Shown here piece by piece: positions 45,290-54,852 of a stretch of DNA of 64,000 bases. The stretch lies in assembly GCA_028752905.1 (NCBI GenBank), contig JAQNBH010000008.1, positions 1,751,351-1,815,350 on the forward strand. Direction: 5' to 3'. Numbering within the stretch: position 1 is the first letter of the stretch; each line of letters starts with the position of its first letter. Under the pieces are notes generated by a model. That model worked only from the letters and a program-made list of their open reading frames with translations. It was not told the DNA's origin and ran no database searches. Made by a program: the position numbers and the translations under genes. The stretch comes from Cladorhizidae sp. MBARI D1340-BT2 (Eukaryota; Porifera; Demospongiae; Poecilosclerida; Cladorhizidae).

Positions 45290-47357
45290 TTCTTTAACTT
45301 TAAATCCAGTCTTAGGCGTAATAAGCTAGCAATGTTTTAGCTCTAGCCTATGAAGCCGACAGGGTGGATAATTATGCTATGTAGTTTGTACCAGGATGTT
45401 GCAATTATTAGTAGCTATATAATTATAGTTATTGGATTACCCACTGGTTGATTCCTCAGCCAACGACCAATTCTCACAACATACTATATGTGCAAACTGG
45501 TACACATTTCTATGTTTTCTGACCATCTGCACTGATCAAATCAGGCTGCCACAAGTGTTGAGTGCTATTAAATTTTAGCTCAGACACTTGTCAATGTAAA
45601 TTCCATAGTCTTGTCCCTGACATTTTTGGCTGTGGTAATAGTTAGCCTGCTGGACAAAATTCAGTAGAATATTCAGCTAGAATGTCATAAAACAGGGCAC
45701 AGATCAATTATTATGATTGTACTGGGGAAGAAAGGGAGTCTTACATTCTACTTCTGATGAGTTCTGCTATATTCACAGTTGTATACACTTCAATTCCAGC
45801 TAAGGGTCTGGGAACACAAGAATACTGCGCTTTCTGAGTGTTATTGCTGGCTGCTCTAACTGGATGGATGGAGTTATTGCAAGAGAAGGAATCTTTGTTA
45901 AAGTTGGAGGGGTCATTAGGATGACATCACAAATGGAGACTAGAGAGCTTGGATGTTCTGTTTAGTTTGTGAAGCTGACTCTACTCCACACCAAATGGCA
46001 GAAATTAAACTAAAGCTTCACCTTCCACTCCTCGTGAAATGAATGATGCAGAGCACAGCATGACACTCAATTTTCAATTTTCCTAGACCCCTTTCCTTCC
46101 ACTAGGTAAAGGGTCATCTATGCTTCATTTTGGGTTCACAGACCAGTAGAGTAACACTTCACTGCAATCACTAGTTTCACTTCTCTCTCCTTTTGGGATG
46201 AACTTCCTGGAACAATGCTGAACTAATATTTTTTAGTAACATCTTATTGTTGCAGCATGGTCATAATCATAAGATATTTACAGAACAACACTCCACAATG
46301 TGTTCACCGAATCTGTAAACTCTGGTTTCAATGAGGCTCCACCCACCATGAATCCAACATGGAGGCAAGGTCCTTGCAATTTGGAAGCTTTAACAGTTCC
46401 TAATAAAACAACAACAATTAAAAAATGATCAGCAGTAATTATAATCTTAATAGGGAAATAGAGCAGAACATGAAGTTGTAAAAATATATAAAATAATATA
46501 TACACATTTAAAGCACTCCAATGCCTGCCAAAAAAAGTCGAGTACTCATTTTGAAGGATGGAGTGTGTCACGATAACTTATAAATTATTCCCTTTTGGTT
46601 TGTTGTCATTGTGGTTATAGTGCTGGTCAACATAGCAGATAAAATGTAATTATCTCTCACCATTTCTGGCTCTACAGCATTCTAGTGGCAAGTGGTCTAC
46701 CTTTACTATCACTTCAGAGTGGCCTAGTTGCACCAAAGTCTACTAAATTCCGGAAGTAATCCAGAAGCAAGGCAAGTACCCACTTGCTCAGATATACATC
46801 ACAAAAGATAATAAAAATTGGGATGCTTTGGCAGTGTTGTACACACATTGAGTTGTCAGAACAACATCTACAGCTGTCAGCACGATGTACACTACTCCAA
46901 TTTCCACCCTCATTAAGGTAAAGGTGACAATGATGTCTACAAATTTGCCCACGGCTTGACCACTTACTCATATTTTAGCACCTAATAAATGGAACAACTA
47001 CGTAGTTGTATGTAGGCTTCCTCTTTTCACAGACACTAATTTCAGCTCTCTAGCACTTTCCAGTCAAGAACTAGACATGTTGCAAAATCAGGCACTCAGG
47101 TTTTGAGGAACCCCCACTTTATCTGCAGTAACTTTGGTATAGTTATACCTATCCAACTAACAGCACCCTTAAGGATCAGAAAGAAGAGTTTTAGGCAGGC
47201 TAGACATTAATTTGCAACTTCACCTGCAGGCTGAAACTCCGTGATTTAAGTTTCTGCACTAGTTTTATTGCCTTTTGTCCATGCTGTGTCAAGTCATCAC
47301 TGCCTTGGACATGTCCTCACCAAAGATGTCATACAACACACCAACTCTTAATGTTAT
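45290..47357. other. Upstream of the receptor; no gene recognised
   Basis: Presumed promoter side of the receptor, with no clear TATA box. A minus-strand frame at 46714-46971 is cysteine-rich (ICRHHCHLYLNEGGNW, then CRCCSDNSMCVQHCQ). It could be an exon of another minus-strand gene, but no splice partner could be matched with confidence. Confidence 0.4.
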
Positions 47358-47555
47358 TGTGGTGTATTTAGCAATCAATAATAGCAATTCAAGGTCTCTA
47401 TCTTCTAACTTGTTAGGCTATATATACATTCAACAGTCTTCTAGAAGCTTCTAGAAGGCCTATCAACATGACCATATAAGTACATAGTAGCTGACCAACT
47501 ATACAAGTTAAGACTACTTAACAGCTACAGAAAAGTTATAGTTCAGTTCACCACA
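47358..47555 (-). repeat. 3' LTR of element 2 (198 bp)
   Basis: Partner of 51328-51520. Contains CTTCTAGAAGCTTCTAGAAG, a local duplication absent from the other copy. Confidence 0.9.
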
Positions 47556-47572
47556 TTTCTTCCCCTTAAATT
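47556..47572 (-). other. Polypurine tract of element 2
   Basis: On the minus strand AAGGGGAAGAAA immediately precedes the 3' LTR. Confidence 0.75.
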
Positions 47573-47759
47573 GCCAAGTTCGAAGAGAACCGATCTGGAG
47601 AAAACCGATCTTGGGGTATCCTCTCACATTGGGGGTAGTGTCAGGTACCTTCATCGTCCATATCCTGCACCTCCGATGTTGCTTTGTTCTCATCAGCAGA
47701 TTGGCAACTCTCTCCACTTATAGTGTGAGGCAGGTCTGCATATTGAAGAATTTCTTAGT

Positions 47760-49114
47760 TTAAAGCCTGTTCTTCTTTCCGTATATGGTCATATGATGTT
47801 TGAGAATACCCCCTCCTTCCACTTTGACCCTGTATGTAACAGCCCCCAGAGATTCCACTATGGTTCCTGGAATCGATTTGTCTGTGTGAAGACGAAAATC
47901 TCTAACCATTACTGGTTGCCCTGCGGGTAAGTGATGATGTTTAGTCCGTTTGTCGTGGTATTGCTTTTGATCCACTTGTTTTCCAAATACCCGATGTTTT
48001 GTGTCTGGCTTTAGCAAATCGAACAAGGTGCACAGAGTTCTCCCCAGGAATAACTCACTAGGTAATGCATTAGTAGTGCTGTGTGCTATGGATCTGTGCC
48101 TAGCAGAAGCTGGTTGAGATGACGATTGAGTGAGTGTCCATCTGTTTCTCCTGCTTTCATGGCTTTCTTGAAAGTTTGCATCAATCTCTCAGCCAACCCA
48201 TTGTAGGCAGGATGGTATGGTACACATAGGATGTGTTTCATTCCATTGCTTCGCATGAAGTAAGTGATGTGAATGTGATCCATTCTCTGATACTACTTGT
48301 AGTTGATAGCGAGAAAACAGTGTCTGCAGGTTTCAATGGTCATTTGAGAAGTGGTAGAAGGCATGACAATAACTTCTGGCCATTTCAAGTGGGTGATAAA
48401 AAACATCTTGCCGAGGAAAAGTCCAGCAAAGTCTATGTGAATCCTTTTCCATGGGGCATCTGGCCTCACCCACAGGTGTAATGGAGCTGATGCAGGGGCA
48501 GACTTAACTGCCTGACATGTCAAGCATGACTTTGCCAGTGTCTCAGGCCTGATCCATTCCATTCCATCAAAAATAACTCCATGCATTTGCTTTCATATTT
48601 ACAATTCCAGGATGTGTGTCATGTATTGATCGTAGAATGCTTGCTTTAGCCGAATTTCCCACATGAGACACACACCTTCGATACCAATTTGGTCGTGCCA
48701 TAACTGGTATAGTTTGAGTTCCTGAGGTACGTCCTCTGGCCATCCACTCTTGACACAGCCATACACTCGGCTTAGCACCTTGTGTTCCCATGTGGCCCTT
48801 TGAATATCTTGTGAAGTGACTGGTAGTGAATGAAGTTGGCCCATATTAAAGCCAGTTTCCTTAGTCAATGATACATCACTTGCAAGGGGTAGTGACAGCT
48901 GGGAGAGCCCATTAGCATTGCAGTGCAACTGTGTTGGTTTGTATTGGATATCAAAGGTGTAAGCTGACAACAGAATTCCCCACCGCTGGAGTCGAGCAGT
49001 TGCCAATGAGGGAATGCCTTTCTTTGGCCCCAAAATAGTTGTCAGTGGTTTGTTGCCTGTTATGAGGTTGAACTTCCTCCTGTACAAACAATGCTGGTGG
49101 AATTGTTTACACAA
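47760..49114 (-). pseudogene. RNase H and integrase remnant of element 2
   Basis: RNase H tail: FNLITGNKPLTTILGPKKG then ARLQRWGILLSAYTFDIQYK. Integrase zinc motif: ILRSIHDTHPGIVNMKANAW, then CLTCQAVKSAPA. Core: RIHIDFAGLFLGKMF (first Asp), VVSENG at about 48290 where VSDNG is expected, so the second catalytic Asp reads as Glu, and NGLAERLMQTFKKAM with the final Glu. The C-terminal part, AGQPVMVRDFRL and PGTIVESLGAVTYRVKVEGG, ends at 47760. Confidence 0.88.
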
Positions 49115-49119
49115 ATATT

Positions 49120-49975
49120 ATTGATAGAGCTTCTTTTTCAATCTTTCAATCTGTGCGTAGTTCCTTTCGCTAGTCGATAGTGTGCGTGATGCAAACTCTA
49201 TAGGTCTCTCAGACCCATCTGGAATACATGGGAAATAACCGCTCCAACACTAGAGCCAGATGCATCAACAGTGAGTTTGATGGGGAGTCCCGGATCGTAA
49301 TGGGTGAGTACTTGCGCAAACTTGAGTTGTTGTTTCGCTAGTTGGAAAGCTTGTGCACATCGGTAATCCAGTTCCAAATCCTTTCTGCCTGGAGGAGAGT
49401 GTTCAATGGATGAACGATGGTGGATTGGTTACAGGGGTAGGTGCCTTAGTTATGGCTTCTACCTTATTTGGTAGCACTTGGATGCCACTTTGGTTAACTT
49501 GATGTTCAACTGAGGACAACAGAAACTGGCACTTTTCTTCCTTTATACAGAATTTATGCTCCTCCAGCCATGTTAGTACTGTTTTAAGCATCTTCAGGTG
49601 GCTTGCTTTATCCTTCGAACTGACAAGAATGTCGTCGATGTAGCACAATACTCCCGTAATTCCACAGCATGGAGTCCATCAGTTTCTGGAACAAGGCTGG
49701 TGCTGAAACCACTCCAAATGGTAATCTCTTGCACCTATACAGCCCTTGATGGGAGTTATGACACAGTAGGAGGCAGACTTCTCATCCAACAGTACCTGTA
49801 GATAGGCTTGAGAGAGATCTCATTTTGTAAAAACGTTACCTCTGCTAACGTGGCAAAGATATTGTTTGGCCTACGTAATGGGTACTGGTCCACTGCTAAA
49901 TTCTGATTAATGGTGACCTTAAAGTCTCCACAGATATGGAACCACCACCCATCCTTCTTTGGTACTGCCACAATA
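49120..49975 (-). pseudogene. Reverse transcriptase remnant of element 2
   Basis: MAVPKKDGWWFHICGDFKVT then NLAVDQYPLRRPNNIFATLA (49756-49971) match the RT fingers and the approach to the catalytic region. YIDDILVSSKDKASHLKMLK at about 49642 is the catalytic Y-x-D-D box. The thumb GIQVLPNKVEAITKAPTPV follows. Frame breaks between 49650 and 49850. Confidence 0.88.
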
Positions 49976-50086
49976 GATGCCGCCCACTCGCTGTGATCAA
50001 TTCATTCAATGTCTCCTTGTTTCTCCATTCTGTCTAGCTCCTGTTTGCAAAGTTTCTTGGTAGGATGGCACTGTCCCCAGGTCATC

Positions 50087-50443
50087 TCAAAATAGTGTTT
50101 CATGTTGCTGAAGTAAGGTCTTTATTGTTGATGGTTTTGTCAAATAGACAGCCGCAATTTTTCCCCAGTCCAGCTTGATATATTTAAGCCAATTGCGACC
50201 CAGCAAACTAGCTCGAATGACCACCAGCACAAGTTTTGCCTCTTGACTGCCATACTGTACATGCACACGGAGGTTTCCGACCAGTAATATTCGCTCCTCT
50301 GTATATGTTTGGAGCAGGAGATCTGACTTGTACAACTTTAAGGTCGGGAAAAATGCCTTCCATGTAATGTCAGAGATAGTAGACACAGCTGCCCCAGTGT
50401 CCACTTCCATGGTTAATCTCTTCCCATTCACATTCATAATCAC
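50087..50443 (-). pseudogene. Protease domain of element 2
   Basis: An open stretch of 118 codons with LTMEVDTGAAVSTISDITW, the retroviral-type aspartic protease loop, and later LVVIRASLLGRNWLKYIKLD, the usual C-terminal flap and G-R-N/D-W-L motif. This is the best preserved part of the element, but it is separated by a frame break from the RT. Confidence 0.85.
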
Positions 50444-50659
50444 TTCTATCGGAGCCGAGGAGCATTCTCCAACTTGTTCAGATGATATTCCTCCTTACTA
50501 GAGTCTTGCTCTGTGAATTGCTTGGATTGAATCTGGCGCGTGTGGTGGAACTTCTTATGGTGTTGTATTGTAGGGAGGTTGTTGAAGACTCTGCCCTGAG
50601 CTGCAGGTTTAGATCGACATACCTGTGCGTATGTCCCATTTTGCCGCATAAATGGCAGG

Positions 50660-51289
50660 TGGCATTTTTAAATTTACATTGATTGTTTGTGTGGCCTAAA
50701 TGCCCACAGTGAGGACATGGTATGGTGTCCCTTGCTTGTGCAGTATGGTTGCTGAACTTTTTTATAGTTGCTTCTGAGCTTGAAAGATTTGTTCCCCCTA
50801 TCAGCCATCTCTATTGTACAGGTAATTTCTATTTCCTTTATATATGTGAGATCTGCCTCCAACAGTAGACGTCACTGAATTGTTTCCCATTGAAGACCAC
50901 ACACAAAGCGGTCACATAGAGCATCTACCAGGTATTCCCCAAATTAACAATGTTGTGCGAGCTTGCATAGACTTGCGTCATAATTTGCAACACTCACCCC
51001 CACAGCCTGATCGTGTTTGTGGAAGTGAAACCGTTTGGCAATTACTGCCCATTTGGGTTCAATAGAAGAGCTGCCATGATAATGGGGAGAGACATTGTAC
51101 TGGCACTTGGGGAGCCAGAAGTCACTGAGGAGTGAGTAACTAGGTGCTCCAATGGAGCTCAATAAGATTGGGACTCATTTGTCCTCTGGAACATCATTTG
51201 CAGTGAAGAAGAGTTGAACTCATTTCAGGTATGCCTCGATAGTATCAGACTCGGGATGAAAGATGTCAATGGTGCCAAATATAGTGGCC
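50660..51289 (-). pseudogene. Gag remnant of element 2
   Basis: Begins MATIFGTIDIFHPESDTIEA at 51289, with a stop soon after (YLK then TGA). Continues as LFFTANDVPEDK and GAPSYSLLSDFWLP, then VIAKRFHFHKHDQAVGVSVA (51000-51060), the usual Gag core of this type. The first zinc knuckle is near 50680-50730 (CPHCGHLGHTNNQC) and a second CHLCGKMGH lies just below. Confidence 0.82.
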
Positions 51290-51327
51290 ATAGAGAGTGA
51301 GTAAGATCCAAAATCCTCGTCGCCAAA

Positions 51328-51520
51328 TGTTGTATATTTAGCAATCAGTAATAGCAATTCAAGGTCTCTATCTTCTAACTTGTAACCTATATATATATAT
51401 ATATGTCTTCTAGAAGCAGACCTATCAACATGAGCGTAATATAAGTACATAGTAGCTGACCAACTATACATGTTAAGACTACTTAACAACTACAGAAAGG
51501 TTATAGTTCAGTTCACCACA
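51328..51520 (-). repeat. 5' LTR of element 2 (193 bp)
   Basis: Shares TTTAGCAATC, TAATAGCAATTCAAGGTCTC and GTTCAGTTCACCACA with the other LTR. They differ by an AT-microsatellite expansion and scattered changes. Directly downstream on the minus strand (about 51310-51325) lies TGGCGACGAGGAT, a primer-binding site of the kind used by many invertebrate Ty3 elements. Confidence 0.9.
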
Positions 51521-51654
51521 GTTATAATATTACTTTGTTCCGACTACCTGATCTCTGAGAATCTCACTGCACAACAGGAAGTAATGCATTTCCTTTTGGA
51601 AAAACCTTTATTATGTCTTCAAGAATTGAAAACTACACCATTAAATGGTGCAGG

Positions 51655-51915
51655 AGTGTGCTAGGAAACAAGGTCAGCCACACCCTGCTATAGCTACTCT
51701 ATTGCTAGGATACAAGGTCAGCCACACTCTGCTATAGCTAATATTAAGCTCTATTGCTAGGGTACAAGGTAAGCCACACCCACTTGGTAAGATACAAGGT
51801 GAGCCACATGCTCTACTATAATGTATTGCTTGGAAACAAGGTTAGTCACACCCATATCTATAATACTAAATTTTATTGTAGGATATATACAAGGTGAGCT
51901 ACTCTCTGTATAATT
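51655..51915. repeat. About 55-bp imperfect tandem repeat, 5-6 copies
   Basis: Copies share TTGCTAGGATACAAGGTCAG then CCACACCC and CTATAGCTA, with variable spacers. Confidence 0.85.
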
Positions 51916-51956
51916 CACCACCACACACAATACTTCACTAATTACTCATTAAACTT

Positions 51957-52691
51957 TGACAAGATATTTGCAAATTGGTGAAAAATACAGAATTATCAGC
52001 AGGATCTGAAATCAGCACCCATGTGCATCGCAAGCAAGTATCCTGCCTGGTAGCCATGTAGGCCACAACCTTCCCCCTTTGTAACAGATGAATGGTCCAC
52101 CACTCACTTCACAACAATACATGGAGATTTTGTACGTCGTATCCCTATTGTGCATCCTCGTATTTGAGTTTAACACTTCGCAAAAAAAACAGAACATTCT
52201 CGAGCCATTCTTTCCCTTCTATGGCACACTCTACAATATCAGTGTACATATATATATAGAGGCATTTGGGGTAATAGATAAGTAGGTGTGGTCCGCCGAC
52301 ATTGCAACTTCCTTGTATGGACTTCATATGCACCAAACTCATATTGCAGAATACTTTCTCTCCCCCTCAGGTACTTTTCCATAATGTTGAGTGCATTCTA
52401 CTGTGTTCTAGAGCATCTCTACAAGAAGGCACTCAACATTGACAAGATATTTGCTAATTGGTGAAAAATACAGAATTATCAGCAGGATCTGAAATCAGCA
52501 CCCATGTGCATCGCAAGCAAGTATCCTGCCTGGTAGCCATGTAGGCCACAACCTTCCCCCTTTGTAACAGATGAATGGTCCACCACTCACTTCACAACAA
52601 TACATGGAGATTTTGTACGTCGTATCCCTATTGTGCATCCTCGTATTTGAGTTTAACACTTCGCAAAAAAAAACAGAACATTCTCGAGCCA
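51957..52691 (-). mobile_element. Possible miniature LTR element: two 251-bp repeats and a 232-bp core
   Basis: 51957-52207 and 52440-52691 are the same sequence apart from one substitution (TTTGCAAATT against TTTGCTAATT) and one extra A in an A-run. Each starts TGACAAGATA and ends CTCGAGCCA, i.e. TG...CA. On the minus strand a purine tract AGAAGGGAAAGAA lies directly before the lower copy, where a polypurine tract belongs. No 5-bp target duplication and no TGG primer site were found, so this could also be a local duplication or the 3' repeats of the neighbouring DIRS-like element. Confidence 0.55.
52383..52440. repeat. 12-bp perfect inverted repeat (hairpin)
   Basis: AATGTTGAGTGC at 52383-52394 and GCACTCAACATT at 52429-52440, 34 bp apart, abutting one of the 251-bp repeats. 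Confidence 0.85.
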
Positions 52692-53700
52692 GTTTTGGGT
52701 TAGGTAATTAGTGGGTTGGGTTAATTGGTAATAAAGCAATGAATGTTCAGTGGATAACAAGAATGGACACTTCTCTGCCACTCGCCTTACAATGTAGTCC
52801 AGCACGGCAGACACCGGGCACAAGAAGTTCTGTGTTCGACCCAGGGAAACTGCTATGTCCATGTGGAAAGGGTCCATTTTCAAACCTTGATATAAACCTG
52901 CACAAGCCTTAGCTTCTACATACTGTTTACCTTATATGAGAGATGCACTACTGGGTCATGCTCTGCTTCTGAGGGAAGTCTACTTCTCCCGACCTCAGGA
53001 AACCAAAGAACCAGGTTCAAGCTGCTGCTCTAAATATAGCTGCAGCCCGCCTATTTGGGGCGCCAACCTACCCTGATGTGACCAAGGGTTTGTGGGGTAA
53101 TGGAGCATCTTTTCTGACCCTCGTTCTGCCTCTGTCATCTTGTCCACTAATCCTAACAATCACATTGCTGGTCAGTAACTTATAATAGTGTCAGCTGACA
53201 GCCCCTCCTGATACAGGAAGGCAACAAAAAAGAAAAGACCTCCTCAGTTGTAGGATATGCAGTCCACCCCATCCATTCACAAATCTTCACATAACAATTC
53301 CCTCCCATATAGTAAACCCAGTGGGTTGAGGTAGTAATGCTCTCTTAAACAGATCTTGAATAGTCATGCCCAAGCCCATGATGTCCAACCTGGCTTCTAA
53401 TATACCAGTAGAGCTTTATTGCAAGTTGACTGCCAAGAAACCTGAGAGAATAATATATTCAGATTACTCTATGAGATGGCATCTGACAGGCCATTATCCT
53501 TCCTGGGATATACACTGCTCTCACTGACACTCTGTAGTAAGCACTGAAGAAATTAGGCACCGGAGCAAGTGCATTATCTATGTGATTCTGCTGTATCCAG
53601 AATTAATCACTGACCCTGCATCCTGGTTATCACAATAAACCACTCCTCTGGCATCTCTCCAATGATGATACCACACTACACAGACCACCAATCAACTCTT
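52692..53700 (-). pseudogene. Tyrosine recombinase remnant of a DIRS-like element
   Basis: MKMDPFHMDIAVSLGRTQNF then LCPVSAVLDYIVRR (52780-52883) is the segment K-x-D-P-F...G-R-T...L-C-P-V-x-A-x-L-x-Y of DIRS/Crypton-type tyrosine recombinases. Upstream, FFGFLRSGE (about 52980-53010) carries the first catalytic Arg. The N-terminal part around 53200 reads FLLPSCIRRG-like sequence in broken frames. The C-terminal H-x-x-R and Tyr are missing: the frame runs into the 251-bp repeat. These recombinases integrate circular element DNA without an integrase. Confidence 0.78.
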
Positions 53701-54536
53701 TCAATGTGATTCCCTCCTCTCTAATCGCACTTCTCAGTATAGGTAGCTGGTCACTGCAGCTGGAGTTATTAGCTGGAGTCCCGAATATGACCATACGGCA
53801 TGAGCAGGCATCTGTGGGCCAAACTCTTCAAACATTGACACCCCATTTCACGACTCCATGTAGGTTCACTACTGCCTCAAATTCAACCAGAAAGATGGAT
53901 TTAGTCGAATGATGTGCCAGACAAGGCAAGTCCCTGCCAGTAATTTGAACATCCTCTGAAAATAAATCTTTCCAAGGTGCACTACTTTCACAGTGTATAA
54001 CAGCTTTCTTACCAAGGACTCCAGCTCTACCCTTCTGACTGTGAGGCGCTTCTCCCATGTGACTAGTAATCTCTAGAGCTCCATGAACTTCCATAGGGAA
54101 ACCATTGCTCCATTTCTTGTCAGTGAATCTCCAATCCCAGGAACTCCAGTTGCAGATCTGGCCACACCACCTTGTTTGGGGCTACTTATAAGCCTAGATG
54201 GTCAAACTGCAGCAACATTATATTGCCTACTGTTTGTACACTCTAGAAATCTGAATCACTGAAAATAATTAAGATAATGCATTGCAAACCCCACACCACC
54301 TTGTCTGGTGATCACAACAGATCTGCTATGACCTTGAATATTTTTGGAGCTATCCGTAAGCCAAAAGGTAAGGTGGTATCTACATATAGAAACCCATCCC
54401 ATATCATGTCCAGCAGTCACATGCCAACTGGGTGAACTAGAACTGTCCTAAGCACACTTGATGGCTATTACTGCCTGGTGGCTGTGTCTGGCTACCTCCA
54501 TTGCTGTTCCACTCAGATACGTTAGATAATGAAGAT
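53701..54536 (-). pseudogene. DIRS-like reverse transcriptase, downstream half
   Basis: Near 54330-54470, GFLYVDTTLPFGLRIAPKIF is a close match to the DIRS RT signature (G-x-x-Y-V/I-D-T-x-L-P-F-G-L-R-S-A-P-K-I-F). LHYLTYLSG at about 54515-54536 resembles the conserved start of the palm region, and a LEFLGLEIH-like segment near 54130-54170 matches the usual F-L-G-I-E-I-D. Broken by several stops. The upstream half of the same gene lies on the far side of the inserted Ty3 block, at 62707-63120. Confidence 0.75.
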
Positions 54537-54832
54537 TGTCACGACCAAACCGCTGACTTACCTGCATTTGGCCCTATCTGAAGTGATGATTCTGCACTGC
54601 AGTTCTGCCACCAGCCTGGGTCAGGAAGGGGTGGTTCACTCCGACTGAGTTATACAAATCTTATTATATGACAGTATATCAGACTAACCTTTTCTGATAT
54701 GCTAAGATCTAGTTTATAAGGTGGGCCTCTGCCCTTACAATACAGTGTGATTCTAATGAATGTCATTAAGACAACCAGTCTACATAACTAACAGCTCTAG
54801 TTATGAGCCTTGTCACCCTGTAACATCTCCCT
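54537..54832 (-). repeat. 3' LTR of the outer Ty3 block
   Basis: On the minus strand it begins TGTTACAGGGTGACAAGG (54832) and probably ends GGTCGTGACA (54537). 54655-54832 is homologous to 62533-62706 (shared TCAGACTAACC/TCAGACTCACC, TGATATGC/TGACATGCC, TAATGAATGTCATTA and GTCACCCTGT). The 54537 end is inferred from where the DIRS RT frame resumes. Confidence 0.65.
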
Positions 54833-54852
54833 TTTCTTCTCCTAAGGCTGCT
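54833..54852 (-). other. Polypurine tract beside the 54537-54832 LTR
   Basis: Minus strand AGGAGAAGAAAAGGGAGA directly before TGTTACAGGG. Confidence 0.75.

Larger units (their letters stand above)
47358..51520 (-). mobile_element. Decayed Ty3/Gypsy LTR retrotransposon (element 2)
   Basis: 4163 bp, minus strand, bounded by LTRs with TGTGGTG/CACCACA-type ends and flanked by a 5-bp duplication GTTAT (47353-47357 and 51521-51525). Reading down from 51289 the order is Gag, zinc knuckle, protease, RT, RNase H, integrase and a C-terminal integrase module: standard Ty3 order. Primer-binding site and polypurine tract are both recognisable. Stops and frameshifts in every domain make it non-autonomous today. 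Confidence 0.93.

Noticed and set aside
46278..46420. Possible last exon of a minus-strand gene after an ATTAG acceptor (KLPNCKDLASMLDSWW or TVKASKLQGPCLHV)
   Set aside because: Two frames are equally possible, both short, and no upstream partner exon could be matched.
51957..52207. tRNA-like fold in the 251-bp repeat (GCAGGAT paired with ATCCTGC)
   Set aside because: A 7-bp stem is present, but box A and box B promoter matches are poor and the arms do not form a cloverleaf.
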